64,000 nt of DNA from Candidatus Leptofilum proximum (GTDB lineage: Bacteria > Chloroflexota > Anaerolineae > Promineifilales > Promineifilaceae). Positions 8,432-16,622 of the stretch are shown one piece after another (position 1 is the stretch's first letter; the number at the start of each line of letters is the position of its first letter). Below the pieces are notes generated by a model. It was not told the origin of the DNA. It worked only from the letters and a program-made list of their open reading frames with translations, and ran no database searches. The stretch covers positions 2,914,001-2,978,000 of the forward strand of contig JADJXK010000002.1 of NCBI GenBank assembly GCA_016710325.1, in the 5' to 3' direction. A program made the translations under genes and the position numbers.

Positions 8432-8860
8432 ATGCAAACCTTGACTGAAGATGGGCAACATATGGTGACGAAAATCGCCGACTGGTGCCGCAGCCAGCCA
8501 GTGAAGCTGTGCGTGCTGTTCGGCTCGCAGGCCACAGGCCGTCAGCGACCAGACAGCGATGTTGATCTGGCGATCTGGCCTTCACAAAAGCCATCGGCTC
8601 AGACCAAACTGGCCTGGCTGCGCCAATTGGAAACGCTGTTGGATAAGTCAGTGAATTTGGCCCTGGTTTCGGCGGATTTGGACCCGGTGCTGGGATTTGA
8701 GATTGTGCACGACGGCCGTCTCATCTACGAACAGCAGCCTGAACTGTGGTTCAAGCATCGCGCTCAACTGTGGCATGCCTACAACGACAGCCTGCCTTTC
8801 CGCATGGCGGCACGAGAACAACTGAAACAATTTGCCAGAGAGGTATCGCATGGCTCCTGA
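8432..8860 (+). CDS. mntA: MNT-domain nucleotidyltransferase antitoxin
   Basis: This 142-residue minimal nucleotidyltransferase carries the polymerase-beta-fold motif GSX10DXD: Gly31-Ser32, then Asp43 and Asp45 in PDSDVDLAI. It overlaps the next gene by 11 bp, and that gene encodes a HEPN protein. In characterised HepT/MntA pairs, MntA adds AMP to a tyrosine beside the HEPN active site and so neutralises the RNase toxin. The antitoxin-first order and translational overlap match this. An ATG at 8462 is a possible alternative start. Confidence in the family is high; toxin-antitoxin behaviour is inferred. Confidence 0.87.
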   Translation: MQTLTEDGQHMVTKIADWCRSQPVKLCVLFGSQATGRQRPDSDVDLAIWPSQKPSAQTKLAWLRQLETLLDKSVNLALVSADLDPVLGFEIVHDGRLIYEQQPELWFKHRAQLWHAYNDSLPFRMAAREQLKQFAREVSHGS

Positions 8861-9254
8861 TGTTCTGCTGCGCAAACTGAATTACCTGCGCCAGCTGTTG
8901 ACGGACCTTGCTCCCTACAGAGATACCACGCTTGACGAGGTGGAGGCGGAGCACTACAAGCTGGAACGATTGCTTGAGCTGTTGGTCATGGTAGCCAGCG
9001 ACATTTTGCATCATCTATTGGCCGAACGGGGGAAAACGGCCGTTTCCTACAAAAGTGCCTTTCAACTGGCCGCCCAAGAAGGCATGATCCCCGCAGAACT
9101 ATCGGACCGCATGCAGAATGCCGCCAGTATGCGCAACGTGCTGGTGCATATGTACGAGGACATCGATTACGAAATCTTGCACCAAAGCATCCCTACTGCC
9201 CTGGAAGATTTCGCCCAGTTTGTGGCCATCTTTGCTGATGACCAGGCCCTCTAA
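8850..9254 (+). CDS. hepT: HEPN-domain RNase toxin (HepT-like, DUF86)
   Basis: The 134-residue all-helical protein has the HEPN hallmark RX4HXY as RNVLVHMY at residues 95-102 (Arg95, His100, Tyr102). Tyr102 is the residue that MntA AMPylates in studied systems. The start ATG at 8850 lies inside the end of the MNT gene with AGAGG upstream, so the two are translationally coupled. It probably cleaves RNA when released from its antitoxin. The pair sits between an exporter operon and a convergent response regulator and may be stability-type or anti-phage. Confidence 0.87.
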   Translation: MAPDVLLRKLNYLRQLLTDLAPYRDTTLDEVEAEHYKLERLLELLVMVASDILHHLLAERGKTAVSYKSAFQLAAQEGMIPAELSDRMQNAASMRNVLVHMYEDIDYEILHQSIPTALEDFAQFVAIFADDQAL

Positions 9255-9265
9255 TTATTTGAGAT

Positions 9266-9988
9266 TTACGCTTCTTGTTGGGCTAAAAAGCTGTAGCCGG
9301 TGCCCCAGTCAGAAATAATGTAGTGGGGGTCTTTGGGGGAGGCCTCAATTTTGCGGCGCAGGCGGTAGATGTGGGTGTGGAGGCGATCCTCAAAGGCATC
9401 GTCCATGGGCCAGACGCGCCGCAGCAAGAAGCCGTTGGTGACGGTGCGGCCCGCGTTGCGCATGAGGATGTAGAGCAGCTTGGTTTCGGTGGGGGTCAGC
9501 TGTACGGGGCGGTCGCCCACAAACGCTTTGCGGTTGGGGAAGTCCACCTGTAGATTTTCATCCACTTTGACGACGGGTTCCAGGGTGTAGGAGAAGTCGC
9601 CCATGCGGCGCAGCACGCGGCGCACCCGGGCAATGAGTTCGGCGGGGCGGAACGGCTTGACGATGTAATCCTCGGCATAGCGATCCAGGCCAAACACTAC
9701 CGTTTCTTCGTCGTCGATGGCCGTAAGCATGACGATGGGCAAGTCGGAGAATTCGTGGATGGCTTCGCACAGTTCAAAGCCGTCCATGCCCGGCATGTTC
9801 AGATCCACGATGGCTAAATGGGGCAGCCCGGTGCGGGCAATGACAGAGAGGGCTTCTTCACCGGATACGGCCGTATGCACCACAAATGCCTCACGCCGCA
9901 AGGCCGTCTCAACAGCCCGTAGAATCGAGATATTGTCATCGACTACCAATACTTTATAAGTGGTGTCTTCGGTATTCCCAATTAGCAT
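9266..9988 (-). CDS. OmpR/PhoB-type response regulator (orphan)
   Basis: The 240-residue product has a receiver domain with acidic pair Asp17-Asp18, phospho-acceptor Asp62 (VDLNMPGMDG), Thr89 and Lys111 (VKPF). A winged-helix DNA-binding domain from about residue 145 follows (QLTPTETKLLYIL, RLHTHIYRLRRKI). No histidine kinase gene is adjacent; the nearest kinase is the hybrid enzyme 40 kb away. The start at 9988 is chosen because the receiver begins 12 residues later; an upstream alternative at 10024 exists. It converges with the HEPN gene. Targets are unknown. Confidence 0.9.
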   Translation of the reverse strand: MLIGNTEDTTYKVLVVDDNISILRAVETALRREAFVVHTAVSGEEALSVIARTGLPHLAIVDLNMPGMDGFELCEAIHEFSDLPIVMLTAIDDEETVVFGLDRYAEDYIVKPFRPAELIARVRRVLRRMGDFSYTLEPVVKVDENLQVDFPNRKAFVGDRPVQLTPTETKLLYILMRNAGRTVTNGFLLRRVWPMDDAFEDRLHTHIYRLRRKIEASPKDPHYIISDWGTGYSFLAQQEA

Positions 9989-10077
9989 AACCAGAATACT
10001 AATACACCAAGGGGTAGAAGGCAACTAGTTTAGCACATTTGGATAATTGCTTGTTCTTGGGAAAGAAACAAACCGAT

Positions 10078-10869
10078 TTATGGCAGCGCATCAAAAACGG
10101 CCGCAAAGCTCTCGTACGGTTGGGCACCCACAAACGTCTCTCCGTTAATGTCAAAAATCGGCTGGCTCAAGATGCCGCGGTCGCGCCGGATGGCATCCAG
10201 TTCCATCACCGTGGCCAGACCATCCGGGCCGTCGTAGCAGGCTTCAAACGTCACTTGATCGGCGCCGTTGGCAACGGCCGCATTCACGTAATAATCCCGG
10301 TCTGCCTGCCACAAATCGGCCTGGTTCTCAAACAAGTATTTGTGCATCACCCAGAACAGGTCCGGGTCTTGCTGGCCTACGCATTCGGCGGTGAGGGTAG
10401 GGTACAAGCTGGGGTTACCGTGGTTCAGCACAGGCCAGAAAACCAGCTTAACGCGCCCCGTTTCCACGTAGTTGGCAATGATGTCTGGTTCGGTGCCTAA
10501 CACGTAGGCACGGCAGCTGCCTCAAAGGAAGTCGGAGTAGTCGATGTGGGTGATGGGCGCATTGGGATCACCCAAAAAGAAAGCGCCTTCGTCGGTACGG
10601 CCGCTTATCACCCTCACTTCCTCAACAGCAGATTCCTCAGCTGGCGTGGGTTCAGCGGTGGGATTGGCGTCCGCAGGCTGGGTAGGGTCGGGCACGGCCG
10701 TTGCCGCAGCCGCCGGTGTTTCAAGGCTGGCGACAACCGGCGGGGGGAAGGTAGCGGTGGGCAAGACGGTCGTTTGGGAAGAGGGTGAGGGAGAAACGGC
10801 CGTTTCGGCCGTTGGCGTACAGGCCGTGATTAACAGCCAGAGGAGCGCAAGCCATAAAAATCGCCACAT
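10078..10869 (-). CDS. DsbA-like thioredoxin-fold lipoprotein with in-frame TGA, probable selenoprotein
   Basis: A 263-codon frame is interrupted only by TGA at 10522-10524 (codon 116). It begins with a lipoprotein signal (lipobox LITAC, Cys17) and a Pro/Thr-rich spacer. The DsbA/Thioredoxin_4 core follows: DYSDFL-[TGA116]-GSC119, the helical insert, and the cis-Pro segment GILSQP before FDINGETFVGAQPYESF. Relatives have CxxC after DFxDF or YSDF, so the TGA stands exactly at the first, nucleophilic cysteine, giving UxxC. A 6-bp hairpin begins 10 nt downstream (10493-10511). Selenocysteine is the favoured reading; a pseudogene or sequence error is the alternative. It would act outside the membrane as a thiol-disulfide oxidoreductase. 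A GTG 24 nt upstream of the chosen ATG is also open. Confidence 0.8.
10493..10511 (-). promoter_or_regulatory. Candidate bacterial SECIS hairpin of the DsbA-like gene
   Basis: Counting downstream from the TGA at 10522-10524, 10 nt are followed by GUGCCU, the 7-base loop ACGUGUU and AGGCAC, a perfect 6-bp stem. GU lies at nucleotides 19-20 after the UGA. The geometry nearly equals that of the AhpD-like gene, although the two genes share no sequence. Confidence 0.65.
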
Positions 10870-10953
10870 GCCCACTAGTATACCTATCTGCACCGTAACA
10901 ATTCTTACACGTTTATTAACTATGCCCGAGCGTTGAGGCGGCGATGGGCCACT

Positions 10954-11628
10954 TTAGAGCATGCGACTCCAGGATTTAGACAGAAGCTCCGGCAATGAGG
11001 GGATCATTGGCGGCCAGGCACCAGCTTCCTTTAAGCGTTTTATTTCGTCTCGGACAAAGTGTGGCCCCACCCCGTACTCATCCTCATGCACCGGCCAGTT
11101 TTTGTTGTGAAGCGTCTGCAAACAACTTACGTACAACACCATCGGATCAATTTTGCCCAACTGCACCTCAAACGAGTCATGCGTGTGGGACTGCCAGTGC
11201 GCCTTTTGTTCGGCCCACAAAATTTCTACTTCGGCCGTTAGCCACATGGGCAGACTGTGGGTGGTACACAAATCAAAGATTGGCGCCGGGGATGTCAGGG
11301 AACAAAGGGTGCGTTTCTGATCGGCAGAAATGCGCAGCTCACCGCCAAAAGAAAAAGCCTCCACTTTTTTATCGATACGGTCCACGATAAAGATGCGTCC
11401 CGCGCTCACGCGGTACTTTTCACCGGCGGTCCAGGGATGGCGTACCGTTAAATGTTCAGCACGAGCTTGTGAGGCCACTATCTGGAATTGAACCTTTGTG
11501 GGATCAAAATGCCGCTCTGTTGGTTTTTCTGTCAAAATCACATCGAGTTGTGGATGGCCAGGATAGTGGTGAATTTGAGAAGGGTAAAAGAAGTAACCCA
11601 GGTCGGGTTTGTGAGATATATCTAGCAT
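10954..11628 (-). CDS. Conserved-looking hypothetical protein
   Basis: I do not recognise this 224-residue protein. It has no signal peptide or membrane segment and is mixed alpha/beta. Positions of note are a DLGYFFYPSQIHHYPGHPQ start and two Cys in the middle (CSLT and DLCTTH). The C-terminal half is rich in Trp, His and Glu (WAEQKAHWQSHTHDSFEVQ). The ATG at 11628 has GGGAG upstream, so it is probably a real gene. Base composition is somewhat more AT-rich than the flanks. Its neighbours are a redox lipoprotein and an MBL-fold hydrolase, both on the same strand but too far away to indicate an operon. Confidence 0.65.
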   Translation of the reverse strand: MLDISHKPDLGYFFYPSQIHHYPGHPQLDVILTEKPTERHFDPTKVQFQIVASQARAEHLTVRHPWTAGEKYRVSAGRIFIVDRIDKKVEAFSFGGELRISADQKRTLCSLTSPAPIFDLCTTHSLPMWLTAEVEILWAEQKAHWQSHTHDSFEVQLGKIDPMVLYVSCLQTLHNKNWPVHEDEYGVGPHFVRDEIKRLKEAGAWPPMIPSLPELLSKSWSRML

Positions 11629-11734
11629 AGGAACTCCCGGTAACGGCCGTTCCCCCTGCCCTCAAACGTATACAAAACAGTGAGAACAAGCCCCCGCAAT
11701 ATGCCTATACTGTACTTACTTTGAGGGATGCTGT

Positions 11735-12472
11735 CTAGGTGGAGCGGGATTCATTAATGCGGGCCAGCAACGCCTGCGAGTGCACAATACGCCGCACAAA
11801 AGAAGTTTGCATTGGTGGGTTGTGGCCGTCGATATAGGTATCGTACCTGTCGTCCAGCAGGTTGGCCAGCATGGCCATGTCCAACATCTGGTCGGCAGGG
11901 TTTTCGTAGCCAGGCGCAGGGTAGTAACAATCGCCCAGGAACATGACACCATCCTCCACCACCTTGATGACCGTGGAATCGGCGGCATGCACCCCGCCCA
12001 CATGCACCAGTTCCAGCGACACATCGCCAAAGTCCAGGCAGTCACGCCCCTCGTAGGTGATTTCCGGCAGGACAATTTCAAACTCGGCCCAATCTTCGGC
12101 CGTCCAATCGAGAATCAGGTTGGGATTTCGCTCCACCTTGGTGCGCAAAAAAGTTTCACCAACATTTTCCTGGCGCATCTGGGTTAAGAATTGGTGACTC
12201 AGGCGATGGGCAATCGCGGGCACGCCGTAGACGCAGGCGCCAAACGTGTGGTCCCAATGGTGGTGGGTGTACACCACGCGGCTGACGGGCGGTGCACCCA
12301 TGGCCGCCAGTGTCGCCTGAATTTGCCGGGCCAGCTTTAGGCTGTTGCCCGTATCGATGAGAATGGTTTGCTCAGCGGCCAGGATCATGCCCACCGTGGG
12401 CTGGACCCGGTTTTTATCCCGGTGGCGCGGCAAAATCCAGACGTGGGGGGAGATTTGAGTGAAGTTGAGCAT
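11735..12472 (-). CDS. MBL-fold metallo-hydrolase
   Basis: This 245-residue metallo-beta-lactamase fold protein carries the zinc motif HxHxDH as HHHWDH. A later His lies in VHVGGVHAADS, an Asp in FLGDCYYP and the last metal His in DGHNPP. MBL proteins hydrolyse thioesters, lactones, glutathione adducts or phosphodiesters; the substrate here is not evident. The start at 12472 (MLNFTQIS) is preferred to an upstream in-frame Met because the upstream codons are read from repeated GTGTGCAAGTTTGC-like words. It is a single gene on its strand. Confidence 0.87.
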   Translation of the reverse strand: MLNFTQISPHVWILPRHRDKNRVQPTVGMILAAEQTILIDTGNSLKLARQIQATLAAMGAPPVSRVVYTHHHWDHTFGACVYGVPAIAHRLSHQFLTQMRQENVGETFLRTKVERNPNLILDWTAEDWAEFEIVLPEITYEGRDCLDFGDVSLELVHVGGVHAADSTVIKVVEDGVMFLGDCYYPAPGYENPADQMLDMAMLANLLDDRYDTYIDGHNPPMQTSFVRRIVHSQALLARINESRST

Positions 12473-12595
12473 GTGTGTGCAAGTTTGCCAGTGTACGAGT
12501 TTGCGAGTGTGATAGTGAGCCTGTGTGCAAGTAGTCAATTAATCTCACTTATCACTTTTTACTTATCACTTTTCACCCGGTCAAATTACCCGGTC
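12473..12595. repeat. Repeated word stretches upstream of the MBL gene
   Basis: Two families adjoin. GTGTGCAAGTTTGCCAGTG-like words run from 12473 to about 12530. ACTTATCACTTTTTACTT-like words run from about 12541 to 12580. The second family recurs at 19455-19495 and 36613-36660. They lie between the MBL and MenG/UbiE genes, and no coding function is seen. Confidence 0.5.
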
Positions 12596-12610
12596 TAACT
12601 TACAGTCCCC

Positions 12611-13318
12611 CTAACTCAGCTTTTGTCCGCTGTGAATGGCCACGGTGCCAAACATAAACAGCTTGTAGGTGACGTTTTGCAAGCCGGTCTGGCGCATGAT
12701 GTCGGCCAGGGTGTCGGGGTCTTTGAACTGCTGGGTGCTGTCTGGCAGGTAGCGGTAGGCGTCGGACTCGCCGGTGATGAGCTTGCCCAGCAGGGGGATG
12801 ATGGTGTTGAGGTGGATGAGGATAAACGGCCGTAACCAATTCCGCTTCGGTGGGCTGGATTCCAGCACCACCACCCGGCCACCCGGCTTGGTCACGCGCA
12901 TCTGCTCGCGGAACGCGCCAGGCACGTCGATGACGTTGCGCATCAGGAAACCGGACGTGACGGCATCGAAGGTATCGTTGGGGAAGGGCAGCGCCAGCGT
13001 ATCTGAGCCGACCCACTGGATTGTTTGCCGTTCCGGGATTTGCTTGCCCGCCTGCATCATTTCTACGGTAAAGTCGCCGCCCACGGCTTGCAGGCCGGGC
13101 ACCTGGTGCAGCCCCTCCAGGGCAATGTCCCCCGTGCCGGTGGCAATGTCGAGGAGACGGCCGTTCTGCGGCAGATTCGCCTGCTGGATGACGTAGCGAC
13201 GCCAGCGAATATCCTGGCCGCCGGTCATCAGCCGGTTCATCAAATCATAACGGCCCGCGATGCGGGCAAACATGCTCTGCACGTACTGTGCTCGTTCCTG
13301 TCCTTGCAGATGGGCCAT
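12611..13318 (-). CDS. menG: Demethylmenaquinone/ubiquinone methyltransferase family
   Basis: The 235-residue SAM-dependent methyltransferase has motif I LDIATGTGD, an NxxM quinone-substrate start (ARIAGRYDLMNRLMTGGQD), post-motif GSDTLALPFPNDTFDAVTSGF and the RVTKPGGRVVVLE strand. These are the UbiE/MenG signatures; the enzyme C-methylates demethylmenaquinone in the last step of menaquinone synthesis. The start at 13318 (MAHLQGQ) matches family length and has a GAAGG site upstream; the longer frame upstream runs through repeats. Other quinone genes are not in the window. Menaquinone rather than ubiquinone is inferred from the probable phylum. Confidence 0.85.
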   Translation of the reverse strand: MAHLQGQERAQYVQSMFARIAGRYDLMNRLMTGGQDIRWRRYVIQQANLPQNGRLLDIATGTGDIALEGLHQVPGLQAVGGDFTVEMMQAGKQIPERQTIQWVGSDTLALPFPNDTFDAVTSGFLMRNVIDVPGAFREQMRVTKPGGRVVVLESSPPKRNWLRPFILIHLNTIIPLLGKLITGESDAYRYLPDSTQQFKDPDTLADIMRQTGLQNVTYKLFMFGTVAIHSGQKLS

Positions 13319-13346
13319 GGTGAAACCTTCTTGAAGGCGAAAAGGG

Positions 13347-13562
13347 GAAGTAATTGGGTGATTTAGTAATTGGGTAATTGGTAAACTTGCCCACTCTTGC
13401 CAGTTGTTTTGGCCTTGATCATAGGACGTTTGCCGATTTTGTCCATCACTTTTGGCAAATGTGCCGTTAAAAAAACACGAATTAAGCAAATAACACAAAT
13501 GGCACGAATTTACTGGAAAAATTCTTGCCATTCGTCAATTCGTCTAATTCGTGTTTCGCTTT
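13347..13562. repeat. Intergenic word repeats (CAATTAC and ATTCGT families)
   Basis: GTAATTGGGTAATTGG-like words lie at 13347-13386. From about 13466 to 13562 ACACGAATT words appear twice in one orientation and are answered by AATTCGTGTT in the other, forming an imperfect hairpin. The stretch separates ftsK from menG, both on the minus strand, and has no convincing gene. Confidence 0.6.
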
Positions 13563-13563
13563 T

Positions 13564-16422
13564 TTATTCGCTGCCGTCTTCGGGGAAAACGGCCGTATCC
13601 GTCACCAAATCCACCACTTCTTCATCGTCATCTTCGTCATCATCTTCGCCCGCAGCGGCAGCAGCACCGTCTGCGCCGAGCACTTCGCGCGCTTTGCTGG
13701 TGCCGGTGGGCGGGCCGATGATGCCCATCTCCTCCATGGCATCGATGAGGCGGGCGGCGCGGGTGTAGCCGATGCGGAAGCGGCGCTGCAGCAGCGAGGT
13801 AGACGCCTTGTTCAGCTTGCGCACCAGCTCAATCGCTTCGGGCATCAAATCATCGTTGATGTCTACCGGCGGCTCCTCATTTTCCATTTCCTGCAGCGCT
13901 TCCCACAGCGGCTGCTGCCTGGGTTCTGGTTTGCCTGGAGCGGGTGGTGACGGACGAGGCGGTTCCGGTTTGGGCTCGGGAACGGCCGTCTTGCGATTCA
14001 CAATCGTTGGCGCATCTTCTTCAACGGGCCGTGGGGCGGGTTGGCTGGCCGGTTTTGATGCCGGTTTGGCCGCTGGCCTGCCCATGTTGACCACTGGCGC
14101 ATCCACCGTCGCCGGTTTGGTGGGCGGAACGGCGGGCTTTTCGACCGCCAACTTTTCGGCCGCCGACTTTTCGGCCGCCGACTCTTCGGCAGGTGGCGGG
14201 GCAGTGACAGAGGAGCGCGACGGCGGTGTTTGTGCCGGAATATCAACCGGCTTGGGCTGCACGCTCTCGGCGGCGGAGACGAGGTTGAAGCGGCGGGCCG
14301 ACTGCCAGTAGCCAATCAGCTTGTTCAGCTCGCCATCGCTTACAAAACAGCCCTGCGACCGGACCGGCGCAGCCGCATCAGGGCTTTGGTAGAGCATGTC
14401 GCCCTGCCCCAGCAGGCGCTCCGCGCCAGTCGAATCCAAAATAACGCGGCTGTCGGTGCTGGAGGCCACAGCAAAGGCGACGCGAGCGGGGAAGTTGGCC
14501 TTGATCAGACCAGTGACCACATCGACAGACGGCCGTTGCGTGGCAATGACCATGTGCATCCCGGTAGCGCGGGCCAGCTGGGCCAGCCGGGTGACACCGC
14601 GCTCCGTCTCTTCCGGCGAGAGCATCATCAAATCGGCCAGCTCATCAATGATGATGACGATGTAAGGCAGCGGATCGATCGACTTGTTACGCCTGGCCTT
14701 GCTGTTGTAATCGACGATGTTGCGCGCACCGGCCTCGGCAAACATCTTGTACCGGCTATCCATCTCGCGCATGGCCCACTGCAAAACGCCAATCACCTTG
14801 TCCATCTCCACCACCACCGGCGCGGCCAGGTGGGGAATGCCGTTGTAACCCGTCAGCTCCACGCGCTTGGGATCGACCATGACCAGTTTGAGCTGATCCG
14901 GCGTATTGAGCAGCAGCAGGCTGGCGATGATGGCATTGACGCAGACCGACTTACCGGAACCGGTGGCCCCAGCAATGAGCAAATGCGGCATGGCCGCCAG
15001 GTCGGCGACGATGGGTTGCCCGGCCACATCCTGCCCCAGCCCGATGCGCAGGGGGGATTTGAGCTTGCCGAAAGCGGCCGTTTCCATCACATCGCGCAAA
15101 GAAACCAACGCCTTGGCCGGATTGGGCACCTCGATGCCCACGTACCCCTTGCCCGGCACGGGCGCCTGGATGCGGATCGATTGAGCGTGCAGGGCCAATG
15201 TCAGGTCGTCGGCCAGGCTGGCGATCTTGCCCACCTTCACCTTGGTGCGCTTACCGCCGCGCATCTCCAAAAAGCTCGGCTCCACGCCAAACTGGGTGAT
15301 GGTTGGCCCCTGGTTGATTTCTACCACGGTGGCGGGCGCACCAAAGCTTTCCAGGGTGTGCTCGATGATTTCAACCTGCTCACGGATGACGGCACCGCTG
15401 GGGTCCTGGTCGGTGCCCGGTTCCAAAATTTCGCTGATGACGGGCAGCTGCCAGTTGTGCTGCGGTTTACGGCCGTTGCTGCCCAAAAAGACCGGCGTGA
15501 CGATGGTGGGCGTATCGGCCGGTTCCGGGGCTGTTTTGCCGCGCGCGGCGCGTACCGGTTGGACAGTGGGTTTGGGCGCGGGTTTGGCTTCTGGTTTGGC
15601 AGCGGCCGTTTCGGCCCGAACTGGCGCGGCGGTTGGTGGGTCGGGAATCAGGCGCGGCTGGTTCGATTCAGTGACGGGCGGGCGGGTCGGCCGACTGTTG
15701 GTTATGGGCAGATCGCGGCTGGTAGTGCGCGGGGCGGCTGTGGGCAGCGACGGCCGTCGTTCAAACAGCGCCTGCAAAAAGCGGCCCATATCTTCGCGGG
15801 TGACGCCCGAGGCCAGAATGGCACCAACAATGGCCACCACGGTGAGGGTAAAAACGGCCCCCAGGTTGCCAACGGCCGTCATCAGCACCGTGGCAATCAG
15901 GCCGCCCAGGTAGCCGCCGCCTTTCTCGGCCTCGGCAATCGCCCAGGGATCAAAAAATTCGTTCTCCATCAGCAGCAGCGTCACCGAGGCAAAACCTTCA
16001 AAGGCCAGGTAGAGCAGGCCCGCGCCGGTGATGCGGTAGGCGGGCAGTTCGGGCGGCTGCTCCATGCCCCACAGCACCAGGTACAAGCCCACGCCCCCGG
16101 TGATGAGCGGCAGGACCACGCTGCCCCAGCCAAAGGTGCGGCGCATCAGCCCGGCCAGCGCCGTGGTCAGCTGCCCCTGGTTGGGCGACAGCAGACTCAG
16201 CACCAAAATCACGGTGATGAAGATGATAAGGATGCCCACCATCAAGGCCTTTTGGGCCACATTGAGGCTGATCGGCTGGCGGGGCTTTGGGCGCGAGGTG
16301 GTTCTGCGGCTGGTGGTGGTTTTACGAGGCGTGCGTTTACCCGTGCCCCCACGCGTAGTGCGGGACTTGGCTTCAGTCTTGCGGCTGGTGGGTTTACGCG
16401 TGCTCGTCGTTTTTTTGGCCAT
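13564..16422 (-). CDS. ftsK: FtsK/SpoIIIE-family DNA translocase with extended linker
   Basis: This 952-residue translocase moves chromosome DNA at the division septum. Residues 1-50 form a Lys/Arg/Thr-rich tail. Four membrane helices lie within about residues 57-205, followed by a Pro/Ala-rich linker to about 320. The motor has Walker A GATGSGKS (485-492) and Walker B IVIIIDELADLM (588-599). The gamma winged helix occupies about 859-916 (STSLLQRRFRIGYTRAARL). Unusually, about 145 residues rich in Pro, Ala, Lys and Glu separate motor and gamma domain, and an acidic tail (EDDDEDDDEE) follows the gamma domain. The start ATG at 16422 follows a GAGCTATGGCC context without a strong ribosome site. 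Confidence 0.95.
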   Translation of the reverse strand: MAKKTTSTRKPTSRKTEAKSRTTRGGTGKRTPRKTTTSRRTTSRPKPRQPISLNVAQKALMVGILIIFITVILVLSLLSPNQGQLTTALAGLMRRTFGWGSVVLPLITGGVGLYLVLWGMEQPPELPAYRITGAGLLYLAFEGFASVTLLLMENEFFDPWAIAEAEKGGGYLGGLIATVLMTAVGNLGAVFTLTVVAIVGAILASGVTREDMGRFLQALFERRPSLPTAAPRTTSRDLPITNSRPTRPPVTESNQPRLIPDPPTAAPVRAETAAAKPEAKPAPKPTVQPVRAARGKTAPEPADTPTIVTPVFLGSNGRKPQHNWQLPVISEILEPGTDQDPSGAVIREQVEIIEHTLESFGAPATVVEINQGPTITQFGVEPSFLEMRGGKRTKVKVGKIASLADDLTLALHAQSIRIQAPVPGKGYVGIEVPNPAKALVSLRDVMETAAFGKLKSPLRIGLGQDVAGQPIVADLAAMPHLLIAGATGSGKSVCVNAIIASLLLLNTPDQLKLVMVDPKRVELTGYNGIPHLAAPVVVEMDKVIGVLQWAMREMDSRYKMFAEAGARNIVDYNSKARRNKSIDPLPYIVIIIDELADLMMLSPEETERGVTRLAQLARATGMHMVIATQRPSVDVVTGLIKANFPARVAFAVASSTDSRVILDSTGAERLLGQGDMLYQSPDAAAPVRSQGCFVSDGELNKLIGYWQSARRFNLVSAAESVQPKPVDIPAQTPPSRSSVTAPPPAEESAAEKSAAEKLAVEKPAVPPTKPATVDAPVVNMGRPAAKPASKPASQPAPRPVEEDAPTIVNRKTAVPEPKPEPPRPSPPAPGKPEPRQQPLWEALQEMENEEPPVDINDDLMPEAIELVRKLNKASTSLLQRRFRIGYTRAARLIDAMEEMGIIGPPTGTSKAREVLGADGAAAAAGEDDDEDDDEEVVDLVTDTAVFPEDGSE

Positions 16423-16552
16423 AGCTCAGATGTTCCTATCGGTAGAGGGGCATTATAACATGGATACGGCCGTCCGTCAGCCGGGGGGAAATACAAACAC
16501 GAATGAGACGAATGGACGAATAGCACGAATGTGTTTTTTTAGGCACTCATGC

Positions 16553-16617
16553 AGATGCGACGCACTTAAATGATGCCAGGGATTGGCAAACGCTTTTGAG
16601 AAAAGTGCGTCGCATCT
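16553..16617. repeat. Perfect 15-bp inverted repeat, TGCGACGCA family
   Basis: AGATGCGACGCACTT at 16553-16567 is answered by its exact complement at 16603-16617, with a 35-nt spacer. It lies just after the GxxExxY gene's stop on the minus strand. It shares the word with 253-317 and 37144-37176. Confidence 0.75.
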
Positions 16618-16622
16618 CTCTT

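Noticed and set aside
14230..16458. 742-codon plus-strand frame opposite ftsK
   Set aside because: Long antisense frame caused by high GC; His/Arg/Gln-rich composition and no domain pattern.
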